DNA of 64,000 nt, taken from contig JANFAH010000044.1 of the NCBI GenBank assembly GCA_024663395.1, positions 124,001 through 188,000 of the forward strand, in the 5' to 3' direction. Every line of letters begins with the position of its first letter. Positions within the stretch are counted from its first letter, which is position 1. This document shows, in pieces, positions 1 to 11,012 of this stretch. The DNA comes from Pisolithus tinctorius. Taxonomy: Eukaryota > Basidiomycota > Agaricomycetes > Boletales > Pisolithaceae. Under the pieces are notes generated by a model. The model was not told the DNA's origin. It saw nothing but the letters and a program-made list of their open reading frames with translations, and searched no databases. The position numbers and the translations under genes are program-made.

Positions 1-190
1 ATTTGAGCCCCAAGGCTCCAGAGCAGACGGCTCAAGCAACGCAACAACAGTTGCAGGGGACAGGTGGGTAGATGGGGAAACCACCATCCTTCGAAGTATG
101 TTTGACGAGCTCAATGTGCCAATCAGGACGGTAGACTTGCCATTGGAGACTGGACTCCCCGAGATGGTCTGCATTCTGGATCTCGAAGAG

Positions 191-931
191 TCAGCTATGG
201 GACGAAGAAGAGCGAAAGAGGTTAAAACACACTGAAGGGCGATCAAGAGACATGTGGCCAGTCAATGGAGAGTCAGCAGGAAGACGCTCAAGGCCAGACT
301 CAGAGATGTTGAGTGTCTGGCAGGTGGGCATGGTAGGAGCTGCAGGCATGGCAGTGTCTGGGACAGAGGCAGGACAGTCGGGCGAGACAGTAGGCGTCAG
401 AGGGGAAGGAGGGTCCAAGTGACCTGGGAGCGAGGGAGAGGGTGTACGAGATGGCGCGACGGTGGACATGGAAGTGGACGTGGACAATGGGGCATCTGGA
501 AGCGTGTCAAAGGTTGGGAGGTCAAGAGTAGGGCTGGGGTCCGGTTCCTGGACGACAATGGTTGCAGGTGCGGGCTCTGCAGGGGTGTGGTCAACCAGGG
601 CAGTGGTAGGCATGGGAGCTGGTTCATCTTGGACAATGTCAGCAAGAGGAGCGTTGACCAGTAGTGCAGGAGAAGAGATGGCTTGAGGTTTGGGAGCCGT
701 AGGGGCCAGCGATGGGCCCTGTGGCGACGGGGTAGTGTCAGTGGAACGGCTGTCAAGGGAAAGAAAAAGACCACACACCATCAATGACCCCAGATGCACC
801 AACAGCACGTTTCTTGACTCTGCGTCTCCCTGTGACAGTCCCAGCAGGAGCTGGAGGATGGAGGCGGCACACGCAAGGTCATCAGCCAGGACGCCAACAT
901 TGGGAGGCAAGTTGTTAGGGTTGGACGACAT
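191..931 (-). CDS. Hypothetical Pro/Ser/Thr-rich protein, 246 aa
   Basis: A minus-strand reading frame begins with an ATG at 931 and stops at 191. Residues about 1-60 are mixed and moderately hydrophobic, with a leucine-rich stretch near residues 25-55. The rest is dominated by proline, serine, threonine and alanine and looks disordered. I recognise no domain. No convincing signal peptide or long membrane helix is visible. The frame lies in a CpG-containing stretch, unlike the decayed elements further right, so it may be younger or less methylated. Reading continues past the stop without an obvious in-frame continuation. It could be a transposon accessory protein, a low-complexity fungal protein or a chance frame in GC-rich DNA; the overlapping Arg/Gly-rich plus-strand frame looks like a shadow of it. 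Confidence 0.4.
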   Translation of the reverse strand: MSSNPNNLPPNVGVLADDLACAASILQLLLGLSQGDAESRNVLLVHLGSLMVCGLFLSLDSRSTDTTPSPQGPSLAPTAPKPQAISSPALLVNAPLADIVQDEPAPMPTTALVDHTPAEPAPATIVVQEPDPSPTLDLPTFDTLPDAPLSTSTSMSTVAPSRTPSPSLPGHLDPPSPLTPTVSPDCPASVPDTAMPAAPTMPTCQTLNISESGLERLPADSPLTGHMSLDRPSVCFNLFRSSSSHS

Positions 932-2114
932 GGAAGCGAGGGTGAGGAAGAAGAGATGAGGGAGGAAAAAAGTGGAAGGAACACGTGGGGTAGCTTAGAT
1001 AAGAAGAAGGAGGGAAACAGTGGGAAGTCGATTGAAATGGATCGATTATCACCAGAAATCAGAATCTTCGCTCAATGCAGTGGCAGTCTTACGGTCTCAG
1101 CGCACTCAAAGAGCCATGGCACTCTCGCCATATTCTAGTCTATTTTCCTTTCATGTTATGGTGCTCACTAATGTTCTACACTAGGAAAGACGATGGCCCG
1201 AATTCGATCAAGCAAACTAACTGCGAAGGGTAACAACAGGCTGTGAAGGAAACGCTAGACTATGCAATGTTCTCAGAGCTGTTGCATGGCTAGGAAGGGT
1301 CGCTACAGGAGAGGTATGCAGAGCTGGAACAAGTGAGAAGGGACACGAACCAAGTAGAAACGACACTGAAGAGAAGCTTGGCCGGGGTAGACACGCTGAT
1401 GGGTGACCCTTCTGTCTTGGTTCGAACACATTTTACAGTGAGAAACAGGTATCTCGGTGCAAGAAAAAGTGGATCGACAGAGGGCGAATGTCTGAGGTCA
1501 AGTGAGGGCTTGTATTCATACTCATCAAGGTCAAAGACAGACCTATCTTTGAAGCAGGATCGAGAGGCTACAAGTTCAAGGTGAGGTATTCTATTGTAGT
1601 TCGAATGTAAACTACATCAAAGTGTTTTGTTTTCAGCATTGGAAGAGGTGGAAAGTGGGAATGGAAGGCTCTTGAAGGTACATATGAAGAGCTGGGGATG
1701 TTAGAAACACGAGTCGAAGGCCGCTGGTGTCGTTATGCGCCACAAAGTTTGTTACTGCGCACGAGGCGCAAGTCCAGGAGCTGAGAAAAGGGGGGGGGGG
1801 CCGGAGTACCATAGGAAGGACGTGGTATAGGGTAGAAGGGGTCTCCTGAGGGCCCAGGCGTTTGTTTTTCTTGGTTTCGTTTCCACTAATGTCATCTTAA
1901 GGACGAAATGGAGTCAAGAGCACACAATGCACTCTCATAGGATTGTGAATATGTCACTGATAAGGGGTTTACAGGTATAAAATAATCTTTGGACTGGGTC
2001 ATAGTTCTACTGCCAGCTGCGTTTCGACGAGCCGTTCCTACCTCACACCGCACTCGATTTGTCACCCACTTGTTTGCACGTTCGAGGTGCTATGATCATC
2101 ACCCAGGCTAAGAG
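932..2114. other. Unassigned interval with G-run and TATA-like box
   Basis: No gene is recognisable here. The visible items are a run of eleven G at 1790-1800 preceded by a purine-rich stretch, which resembles a polypurine tract, and a TATA-like TATAAAATAA at 1976-1985. Together they could be the end of an old LTR element, but I could not find matching LTR termini or a second copy. Short plus-strand frames around 1333-1584 have no recognisable content. Confidence 0.3.
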
Positions 2115-3017
2115 TGTCATATCCATGACTCTCGGACTCGGACTCAGCCCAGTCCGGACCCCTAGCCCCTAACTCTGGTCGACTCTGGTCCTGGTCCAGC
2201 CTAGAAAACCCACTCCTGGCCCTAGATAACTCAACTCTGGCCTGCATAACTCAAGTCCGGAGTTTTACCCCTATCCCCGGTCCACTTTGGCCTCCCGGCC
2301 TTGTGCTGCTCCACCCCAGTCCTCCTAGGTCTATGTCTGGGTCACCCAGACATATCTCCAGTCTGTTTCCCTTTGTTTATACTATATTTAGTCTAGCCCA
2401 TTCATCTGACTTTGCTTACTGTACAAGTCCTGTGTCTGACCCCAGTATGCCGGTCACCTGGACTTTGGCTATTAGCCTCGGCACAGCCACTATGGCTATC
2501 CACTCTCTTGCTAATCTTCTTGCTAATAGCTTATTAACAAGTCCAGCTCTATGTTCATTATCCCGGACTGGCCTCATGTATTTAACCCCTGTACATACTT
2601 CGTAGCACCCTCAGTCAGAATATCAACTTAGTATTACCCTCAACTCCGTGTTACCCCTTGATCTACTCTATAGCTAAGGCCGAGCCTTAAGCTATCCCTG
2701 ATCCCTGTCCTGGACCTCTCCCCGGCTTGCATAAGGGTACAGCACATAAGCTGAGACCAAGGGAGGTAGATCCAGCCCCGGACCAGCTTCCCCTTGTGCA
2801 CACTCCAACACCGGTCGGTTTCCCACGCTACCGGTCTTATTCCCGCACTCCCGGCCTTAAGTCCAGTCCTCTGGACTTAGCCCCTGACCTCCGGCCTTAA
2901 CTCTGGTCCAACCGGACTTGGCCCCTGTCTCCCAGCCTTGATTCTGGCCACTCGGACTTGGCCCCTGTCATCCAGTCTTGAAGCCTGGTCACTCCAAGGG
3001 TAAACCCATACTTCACA
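2115..3017 (+). mobile_element. Solo LTR, family C, 903 bp
   Basis: The element begins TGTCATATCC and ends CATACTTCACA, and it is flanked by the identical 5-bp direct repeat AAGAG at 2110-2114 and 3018-3022. The same sequence occurs in reverse orientation at 42068-43490, where the end reads TACTTGACA, so the 3' terminus here carries one or two substitutions. No internal retroelement sequence is attached, so this is a solo LTR, the usual product of recombination between the two LTRs of a full element. It contains many short CT-rich and GGCCTTAA/GGACTTGG-like blocks. Confidence 0.85.
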
Positions 3018-3022
3018 AAGAG

Positions 3023-3564
3023 GTTGGCTCTGGGGGGTGTGGAAAATTGAGGGTGTGAGGTGATGGAGAAGGTACAGGAGAGTTGGCAGTGAGGGGTCTC
3101 AGGGACGTTGATGAGAGTGAGGGAGAGGTTTGAGGAGCGCAGTGAGGTTCGGGATCGAAGGGGCATGTTGATGGAGGAAGGAGTTGTTGAGTGCAGGGTG
3201 GAAGGTGATGTGAAGTACAGCAAGCGAGGGGAAGGCTAGGAGAGTCAGAGGGCAAGGGTACGAAGGAGAAGCTAGTGAGAATGGGTACGAAGCTGAGGAC
3301 GTCTACACAAGGAAGGGGATGACCGAGGACAGTTGGCATCTAAACCCCCCCTTGGATGTAGGGAATGCGAACCTTTTCCCTATGAGAAGTTGCACTTCGG
3401 TTGGGTCGAAGGGAAGGTTTGAGGGTGAAGGATGTAAGAGAGAGTCGAGGAGGATTCAGGCTTAGGGGTTATGGCTGAAAGGGGACTTGGTGTCGAAGCA
3501 TAGAGAGCTGACTAAGCGTGCAGGTGGTCACAGCACGTGCCACGTCACTTGACAACTATGGTAC
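3023..3564 (-). other. Low-complexity Pro/Ser-rich frame and spacer
   Basis: Minus-strand frames between about 3339 and 3018 encode a Ser/Pro/Thr-rich stretch with no recognisable domain. Reading across the family C LTR into the sequence left of 2115 keeps a frame open for a short distance, so the LTR may have landed in a low-complexity coding relic. The rest of the interval holds nothing I can identify. Confidence 0.2.
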
Positions 3565-3607
3565 ATGAGGGAGGACTACACTACACTAGCTACCACCATT
3601 TTACTCT

Positions 3608-4306
3608 GTGCTCTTGCCTTTGAGAGAACACACTTCAGCTCCCCCTTTCTTGCCAAGGCTCTTCTCTGGAGTCAAGAATTATATTTCTCGGGCGAGTTCC
3701 CTTTGCGTTCATCTAAAGTACTTACCCTGCATCCAGATCGAAGCCCCTTCAGGGTCAACCCGACTCGAGCGGGACCTACCTCTTCCAGAGTCGGAGTTCT
3801 CAGCCGTCAGAAAACACATTCTTACACCGCCAGCTCTTATTGCCTATGCGATGATACCTCTACCTATGTCACCCCTATTTCTGGAAGCTGCTGAGAGCAC
3901 TGATGCTTTGGATGAATCAGATCTACTTAAGTGGGAAAGAGAGCCTCTGTATATGTATGCCGAGCCAGATCCAACACCAGAATAACAAAGGTTTACATGC
4001 AATCTGGTGGATGTCATGCTCAGGCAATGTGCAAGGCTGTTAGGAGAAGCAGATACTCATTGAGCGAAACATCTTGAAAATGGAGACCATCAGCAGGTGT
4101 TCACTGAACTGATAGGCAATATCACAGAGAAGTTAGTGCGATGGTCAGCTGTATATGATACTATTGGGGGTCCTGGCATGTCAGATGACTGCAACATTCG
4201 AATGGCAGCATGTTGGCTGCAGTGGCAAGCTCAGGATATCTACCATATTACAAAAGAAGCGTTGGAATTGGAAAATGGCAGGGATCGTTATGCAGGTAGT
4301 TCATAG
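3608..4306 (+). pseudogene. Unrecognised coding relic next to KDZ gene
   Basis: One plus-strand frame stays readable from 3608 to 4306 with two stops (TAA near 3983 and a TGA near 4060). The first part is Leu/Pro/Ser-rich. The second part (4097-4306) has ordinary globular composition, with a Trp-containing helix-like segment ending near a possible splice donor around 4295. It ends against the 3' end of the KDZ/Ulp1 relic on the other strand, so the two are convergent and overlap by only a few bases. I recognise no family. It may be a companion gene of the KDZ element or an unrelated relic. Confidence 0.35.
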
Positions 4307-5040
4307 TTACACTGGTATGTAAAGTATAAGACATTGGAGATAACAACGAAAATCGTGCATATCCGCCTTGCACAAGTTCATAACATTGCAGCCTTGCAGA
4401 ACTGCTGTGACCTGAGCCAAAACCCAAAGTCCACAGTTGTACCCGTTTGATTGCAGAGGGCCAAGCTAGTAATTTGATAAGGGAGCCATTTTCGCATGTA
4501 TTTTTAGTACTTACTGCAATCAGGTGTGCAGACCAGCTTCCAAAATCTCTCCAAGGAATTCCGTGCCTCTTCGAGGCTATGAGGGACAGGCAAGTGATGA
4601 GATGGGCGATATCCTGTGAATCGTCAGTAAAAATGCTAGACAGACATGATGGAATACCTTGATGTTGCATTTCCAAGGTTTTTGTTCTGCAAGACTGTCA
4701 AAAAGGAGTATTTGTTTTGAAGTAAACTTGACAACACAAATGACCCAATGGCCAGCTGGGGATGGTCGATGGATGGGGAGTATCCAGATGGGTTTCTCCC
4801 AATAACACATGTGTGAGGTGTTGCACCACAAAATGTTGTCTTCAGCATGGTATCGAATGCAGGGGAGATCGTGAGTCAACAGTATTGTGCACCATGCAGT
4901 GTTCAAAGACAGAAATTCTGAGTAGAGTAGTGCAGCACAGCTGTTGATACAGCTATCATTGAGCAAACTGGTGGGGGAAGCGAGCTGTTCATAGTTGTCC
5001 AGCTCAAAGATGTACTGAGGAAAACCATCCTGTGATTGTT
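4307..5040 (-). pseudogene. Ulp1-like (C48) cysteine protease domain, C-terminal to KDZ
   Basis: The frame reads from about 5040 down to a TAA at 4307-4309. It begins with the substrate-side motif LLNDSCIN (about 4960), then the catalytic His in PAGHWVI (about 4750), the catalytic Asp in LFDSLAEQKPW (about 4700), and after a short intron the catalytic Cys in NGYNCGLWVLA (about 4435). This His-Asp-Cys order is that of Ulp1/SENP SUMO-protease folds. The intron has a GTAAGT donor near 4512. The segment follows the KDZ transposase in the same orientation, and similar Ulp1-like domains accompany KDZ transposases in basidiomycetes as I know them. Whether it is the same polypeptide or a downstream gene cannot be settled because 5040-5590 is degenerate. 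All three catalytic residues are present. Confidence 0.7.
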
Positions 5041-5589
5041 GGACATGCTGTAGGAATAGGTAAACAGATGTACCTAGAATTAGTAAATGTCAGTGATGGG
5101 TGAGATTTGTGCTCGACCCAAAAGGGAGGTCCTGTTTTGGAGAAATGAAGTGTAGTAAAAGGGTGAAAAATGCGAACTAGAAAAGCAGACTTAGCTGTGC
5201 CTGTCTAATACTCTTGCCAGTCATCCTGGCACTTTGGGTACTCCCCAAAGTAATTATTCTTACTTCAAAAACTCACTGAAATGTGAGACTAAATCACCCT
5301 ACTACTGTGGGCCTGTGACATGGATTGGTTCTTCTGGTAAACTGAACTCATGCGAACACAGCACACATGCTTAGTCAGCAACATGGCTGCTTGCCACTAA
5401 GTCCAGTGGTACAATGCAAAAAAAAAACAAAAGAAGGAAATAAAACAAATGAAAACTCTCCACCCCTGAACTCATGACCCAGACTGCTTCTCCTAGGGAA
5501 CTTGAACTCATTCCCTACAGCGCCTTGCATAAATGCTGTGGACGAGAGGCAGGTCATTGTGGACATTGATTGTATCAACCATGGGGATC
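5041..5589. other. Degenerate linker between KDZ and Ulp1 parts
   Basis: Minus-strand reading is broken here by several stops and an A-rich tract at about 5417-5445. The flanks belong to the KDZ and Ulp1 segments, so this is either a decayed linker with introns or a small insertion. I found no target-site duplication or terminal inverted repeat to prove an insertion. Confidence 0.3.
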
Positions 5590-8500
5590 TGTATAGCAAA
5601 TTAATCAGGACTTGTGTGCTCGAATGGAACTTACGAAGGGAATTTCCCAAACAAGATTCATGTTATGAGTCTTTTTCTGATCCTCATCATCGTTGGACAA
5701 ACCATCTTCATTGGCATTGGATGGTACATCTTCGAGAATGTCTGTGAATGCAGTCTGATTGGGGTCCAAAATGTGTTCTCCTGCATCAACATCAGTCAGT
5801 GGTTATGTGGAGTCTGCCTCGCTAAGGCCATCTGCAGATACATCACATTGAATAGGCAGCAGCCATCGCAGCTCAAGAGGGGCGGGGGTACCAGCAAGGG
5901 AAGTAGAAATAGCCTGGGTGCTGTGGGCTTGACTTGCATAATGAACTGTGGAGGCCAACAGTGTGGGCCACCTTTCCTGCATCTTGGCCAGTGATTCATG
6001 ATGTTGTTGAAGAACCAGAGAGTACATAGAATCTTAAAGATCTTTAGATCCTGAATATAATCAGTGGTACCTTGACTTACTTTCTGGCTGCCAAATTGCA
6101 AGCTTGATGGCACACAGCTCACTGCCAAACCATTGGCACATGTTGTCGGCCTCCATGCCAAGGCAGCGTTGTTCTTCAAGACAGCAGTCGGTCTTCAGGA
6201 CTGCTCTAATGCCCTCTCTCATGTCAGAGTCTTGCAACCACCGTGGGATTTCTCCAATAGAGGGAGTGATCCAAATGTCTTCGAAGAGGGATTGATCGTT
6301 ATGTAGTTCAGCTAATTTTGTTGGGAGTGGCGAAGGAAGGGGGATGCTGGATGACATGTCATATAGTTTTGCGAGATGTTCACAATACATGTTGAATTTT
6401 TGGATGGCCAACATGAGTGCGGGCTGACACTTTGCAATTGCTTTGCAAGTCTGCTGGTGGAGCTTCGTACCTAGAAAGAAATGATCAGCATTGCGACACC
6501 AAGTCGAAGGTTCAACAATACTACCCAAGGCTTTCTGCTTTCCCCCTACTGTGTGATTGAGTTTGTCCCACTCAAAAAAGCTCCCATTGCCCATTTCTGG
6601 ATGTTGATCTTCAAATCGTGAACCAAAAGAAGCATCTGAACAAACTCCATGTTGATGCCATTGAGCTCGGGAAACTTGTCATGGATGTTGAGGGATGCAT
6701 ATAGTAGGTCCACCTTGTTTAAAAGATGATCATGGCTGCGCTCCAAACTCTCCAGAGCTGTGAGGGTATCCTCTGTTGCATCCTTTTCAATGATTGTGTG
6801 TGCAGCTTGAAGTGCTCAGTCAGCAACCTCTAAGTCAGCCTGCAACACGAGTACAGTATCCAATTCTTTTTTCAATCGAGCTGGCACATCTAAAGGTGAA
6901 GAATGAATGATGCAGTCTAGTAGATGCGAAAATACTTACAAGCCTGTATGGAAAGCTGAGCGCTACATTGGCTAGCCCACTCATTCCACAATTCTGGGAT
7001 ATCAATTCCACAATCACCAAGAATCTGATGCACTTCACTACCTTGTTCAGCAATTCCTTTCCTCAGTCAGCATTGAATCCAGTCACCAAGATCATTTCAC
7101 ATCTCCAGCCCTATTGCAGCAGCATGATGATCGATAAGCCAGATATGGCGCTGGCACTAATTGAACGCTTTTTCAGTTCTGGGTAAACTAGAGTAATAAA
7201 ATGAACTTGCCAACAATGCTTGCTCAACACCAATGAGCTTGGTGAATCGGGACCAGAGGCATTTGGTGCCCTCTCCATCAGAAAGACTGAGTCCTGTAGT
7301 AATGCGGGGGTTATAAATGAGCTGGCATGCCCACTCATGGCCATAGGCGTGCATTGCAGTTGTTGCAAAGTGGATGCGACAAACAATTTCATTATTGAGG
7401 ATTTCAAACTGCAGGAAGTCAGTACTAGTGTATGGGGATGAGATTTGTAAATACCTTGTCTAAAGAACGTGTGAGAACGCAACCAATATCGTACAATGCA
7501 ATGACAGTTTCAGCGGCTGGCAAGTGGGAGAAGAGGTGTTCGAGAAGGGTGATGCTATACTTCTGTTGCTCACCAGGCATGTCAATATTTGCAAAGAAGA
7601 GAGGGATGTCATGACGGCATATCAACACCATAATTCCAGTGTTGTCGAAGCAGTCCATTGCAGCCTTCTGCTTGTTGCCATCAGCTGCTTCGTATGATGC
7701 TTCACATTGATCAATTGCTTCATCAGGAACTTCAACACACTGTTGTCTCAGTGGCCTCTTATGCACTTGTTCGATCCAGCATCCAACATTGTTGACTTGA
7801 ACCTTGGGAATGAAATATGTGGGGTCATAAAATGCAGGACAACTACCAGCTGAGTGCTGATGACGATGGTGAAAGTTCCCATCAAGTGCTATATGAATAT
7901 CACCACCATTGCTCAGTGGCTGTCCAAATGTGCGACCTGTGAAACACACTGGGCACCTTTGGACAAGTATGGATGCACATTGTGACAATGAGAACTGTTT
8001 GGAAGATGGTGGGATTGCAGTGAATGACAGTTGCTGAGCAGATTGCATGCAGTTGAGATGGTCAAGAACAGTTTGGCAACAACATTCGATAATACTTTCA
8101 GCACAGTGCTCAATATGCACTTGCAAGATATTGTACCACTGGACAGCATTGCCAATGCTACGACAGAACAGATCTCGAATCACTCCACCCTGTGTGCCAT
8201 ACTTGTAAGTATGAGCAGGAGGTCAGCAAACAAATGACTGACCTCTCAGGTGGTCATCTGGAACCCTCATCATTCATAATGTGTATTGAGCGCAGAGGCA
8301 AGGGCATTGATCGAGTTGCAAGAACGTTCAAACAGTGCCTGATAGAAAGCAAGTAATTCCACAGAAATGGCCAGGCGAGGTTGAGAGGGGGCAGTGGGAA
8401 AGAGTCCAGAACATAAGAGTAATTGAGGAAGCGATGTGCACACACAACTTAGAACTGTAACAGTTGCAAAACCTGAAATGAGATCAGCCTCCACAAGGAG

Positions 8501-9255
8501 ATGTGAGGATGTTACGCATGGTCAAAATATAAACAGAGTAGGGAAGAATGCTTGAGTTCACATCCTGCCTGACAACCAGAGAGTGGTTTATTGTAGGTTA
8601 TAAGTGGTTTTCCAACAGTTTCTGCCATATATTGGAGATATGGCTCAACAATCATAGGGATAACTGCCATCCAATTGTTGTACAGCCAGTCAACAGCCAC
8701 ACTTGGCATGGAATAGTCAGCAACATCTTCGGGCAACAGTTCATCACTGGAGTGCTGGATAGTATCAGTGTCATCCAGCGCATCTGGAATGGTTGGTTTG
8801 GGGGGAGGGGAGTCGATAGTAGACAATGGACCAGGAGATGACTTGTGATTCAAAAGATCACTCAACTGTTGAAGGAGATGTTGCTGTTTGGCACTTTGAC
8901 CTGGAATGATAACATTAGTCTGTGTTTTCCTCTTGTTATGCCGCTTTGTTGGACTTGAGAAATGCTGGCCCAAGCCAAAACTTGTGCTAGGCAATGAGTG
9001 GTGAGTCCCAGGATGGGGATGCATGTTTCAGAGAAAATATGAAGGCAAAAAAAACATACCATGGGACATATGAAATGTGGGAGCCATACAGAGCCAACGT
9101 TGGAGGAGGCTCCCTGAGAGCATCCCTGGTGAGTTTGTGAGATGGTAGTACAAGGGTTGAAGAGACATGAGATGGTCTAGATATGGTGGGATGAAGGTTT
9201 GGGGAAGGTGAGGTGAATGCAGGGCGAGCGTAGGGGTGGGAAGAGCGCCACCCAA
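5590..9255 (-). pseudogene. KDZ (Kyakuja-Dileera-Zisupton) transposase relic
   Basis: This is a DDE transposase of the fungal KDZ class, which excises and inserts a DNA transposon. An N-terminal frame (9024-8512, perhaps with an upstream exon from 9255) is low complexity. A segment at 8494-8270 carries the hallmark FPTAPSQPR followed by LAFYQALFERS. The core (8183-7425) has a CPVCF zinc pair, the first catalytic Asp in ALDGNF (about 7880), CRHDIPLFFANID, and the second Asp in ALYDIGCVL (about 7490). The next exon (7354-7157) has HAYGHEWACQL and the catalytic Glu in LSDGEGTKCLWSR. Helical C-terminal parts continue at 7140-6940, 6746-6546 and 6594-6061, including WITPSIGEIPRW. Exons are separated by short introns and broken by several TGA codons at arginine positions, so it is not functional as read. 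Confidence 0.85.
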
Positions 9256-9610
9256 AAATGGAAAACAGTTCTCAAAGTGATTCTCAAACCTATTATTAGT
9301 ACCGGTTGGGTGATTCCAGCACAGATGGTGGGTCTATTAGATACATTGTTTATGTCACAAAAAGTATATCTAATAGACCCTTAATCCCACTGAAAAGTGG
9401 TGCCTAAGGTGAGTTCACCCCAACCCTCAGAATTAGATTCTGATGTCACTATGCTTATGTCAGAAAATTATTTGGTCCATTGCAATGACATCAGATTTTT
9501 ACATGGTGATAATCAGTTCACAATAAGATTGTGAGTGGGAGTGTGGAGTTGTAATATGCTGGCAACATGCATTGCAATACCCTTTTCTGTTGGAACATAA
9601 AGTGCCCCTG
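9256..9610. repeat. Spacer with two short inverted repeats
   Basis: No gene is seen. A 14-bp perfect inverted repeat has arms GGGTCTATTAGATA at 9330-9343 and TATCTAATAGACCC at 9367-9380, with a 23-bp loop. A second pair has arms TCTGATGTCA at 9439-9448 and TGACATCAGA at 9486-9495. These may be remnants of a small foldback or MITE-like element, but I see no target-site duplication. Confidence 0.5.
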
Positions 9611-9788
9611 TGCGATGTTTTGGCTGCTTACATAAGCTGAAATAGCGCACATACTTGTAGTATTTGCTACTAGTATTCCCTCAGTAGTCTGTTTATATTA
9701 CAAGTATTCTACTATACTGACATCCTGTAGTAGCCTACCGGTACATTAATACTCTCAGTAGTCTGTTCACTACTGAGGTAGCCTACAG
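9611..9788 (+). repeat. Direct repeat copy 1 (paired with 10245-10440)
   Basis: The copy starts TGCGATGTTTTGGCTGCTTA and ends at GCCTACAG. The same blocks, including GGCTGCTTACATAAGC, GTCTGTTCACTACTGAGG-like and CCTGTAG..GCCTAC, recur in the same order at 10245-10440. The pair brackets about 450 bp that contain a small zinc-finger reading frame. The layout resembles a tiny LTR-type element, but the right end is not CA and no target-site duplication was found. Confidence 0.6.
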
Positions 9789-9912
9789 ATATTTCTACAT
9801 TTTCAACAGTGTCTGCTACCATCTGCCACTTGTTTCCCTTCCCACTCACTTTTCCATCCTGTATTTACTGTATCTACTCTTACAGACCACATTCTTATTG
9901 TTTACTGACACC

Positions 9913-10060
9913 ATGCCTCCTGAAAAGCAGATTGTTTTGTGCAAATTGTGTGGGAGATTGTTCAAGCCAACTGGAATAGGTCCTCATTGAAAGTTGTGCA
10001 TCAGGCATGCTTGCAAAACCAATGAAGATCTGGCTCACTTTGACTGGCTTCATCAACAAG
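9913..10060 (+). pseudogene. Small zinc-finger-like exon
   Basis: A plus-strand frame starts at an ATG at 9913 and runs to a GTAGGC donor at 10061. It encodes about 49 residues with a CKLCG pair followed by GPH and a later Cys-x2-His, in the pattern of a C2H2/BED-like finger. One TGA interrupts it at a codon that would be CGA before CpG decay. It sits between the two direct repeats. The fragment is too short to name a family; it could be the first exon of a transposon or regulatory protein. Confidence 0.35.
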
Positions 10061-10244
10061 GTAGGCAAGAATTTTATTGGTTGAGTTTGTCTGATTTATC
10101 ATGGCAGTCTATTCCTGAGTAGATGTTATTCCTGGCATCACTGACAATGGCCAAGGATCCAACATAGAGGTGAACATGGAACCTGCACCTGGTAAGTATC
10201 CTATGTTGGAGATATATTCTCCCTGGTCTTCTCACTTCTTTTGG

Positions 10245-10440
10245 TGCGATGTTTGGCTGCTTACATAAGCCATTAGAGCGCACTTACTACACAGTCATTA
10301 CACTGTACCCTCAATAGATTGTTCACTACTGAGGGTAAGATCATCATTCATTAGCAGTATTCTACTTACTGACTCCCTGTAGTTGCCTACAGGTATATCT
10401 AATATATTAGTAGATTGTTCACTACTGAGGTTGCCTACAG
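10245..10440 (+). repeat. Direct repeat copy 2 (paired with 9611-9788)
   Basis: The second copy starts TGCGATGTTTGGCTGCTTAC and ends TTGCCTACAG. It is longer than copy 1 by about 18 bp through small insertions. Divergence between the copies is appreciable, so the pair is old. Confidence 0.6.
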
Positions 10441-10585
10441 CACCCTTTTTCTATAGGTTATGAGCCCCACCTAGCACAGAAATTTTTCTCATAGGCTCAA
10501 CTCAGTACAAACAAGTCCAAAAGCAACTACTTGACTCTGCTACAACACTACCAGATACTCTATCCTCAAGGCTATTGGATAAAGC

Positions 10586-10963
10586 ATGGATGACCTACCC
10601 AAGCTTGCAGACAATGGACATAACTGGGCAACTTATGGCAGTTGCATCCTACATGCCATTGAAGATGAAGGCTTGATGGGGCTCCTACTAGGGTCTGAAA
10701 CACAACCCATACATCCAGCACAGCTGAATGGTTGAAGTGAGGCTTGGACACCTCAGACTGATGAGGAACAAGACAAAGTCATGGCATGGTGAACCGCTGA
10801 CCAGCTCTGGTGCCAGCAGAATGTGAAGGTCAATCTTCTATTGCTCTTCAGAATTTCAGACTACATATTCTCATTCATACTCCATCTAAAAACACCACTC
10901 AAGAAGTTCACCTACCTTGAGAAGCACTATGGCTCAATCCCAAGACCAGAAGCTGGAAAATGA
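10586..10963 (+). pseudogene. Copia-type gag (UBN2-like) fragment
   Basis: A frame of 126 codons starts at an ATG at 10586 and ends with a TGA at 10961-10963. The N-terminus has the pattern PKLADNGHNWATY followed by a helical segment, which resembles the start of copia-type Gag (UBN2) proteins, where a short Leu-x2-(Asp/Asn)-Gly-x-Asn-Trp motif opens the capsid region. Two internal TGA codons occur where arginine would fit (CGA before decay). No zinc knuckle or pol follows, because the family A element begins 49 bp downstream at 11013. It is a truncated gag relic, or a host gene captured from one. Confidence 0.5.
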
Positions 10964-11012
10964 CTGAGGAGGACGTGCAAAGTGATGACTTGCAAAATTG
11001 CCACTCACCCAT

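Noticed and set aside
254..664. Plus-strand Arg/Gly-rich frame of 136 aa
   Set aside because: It is antisense to a longer frame with a better start, and its Arg/Gly composition is what the complement of Pro/Ser/Ala codons produces.
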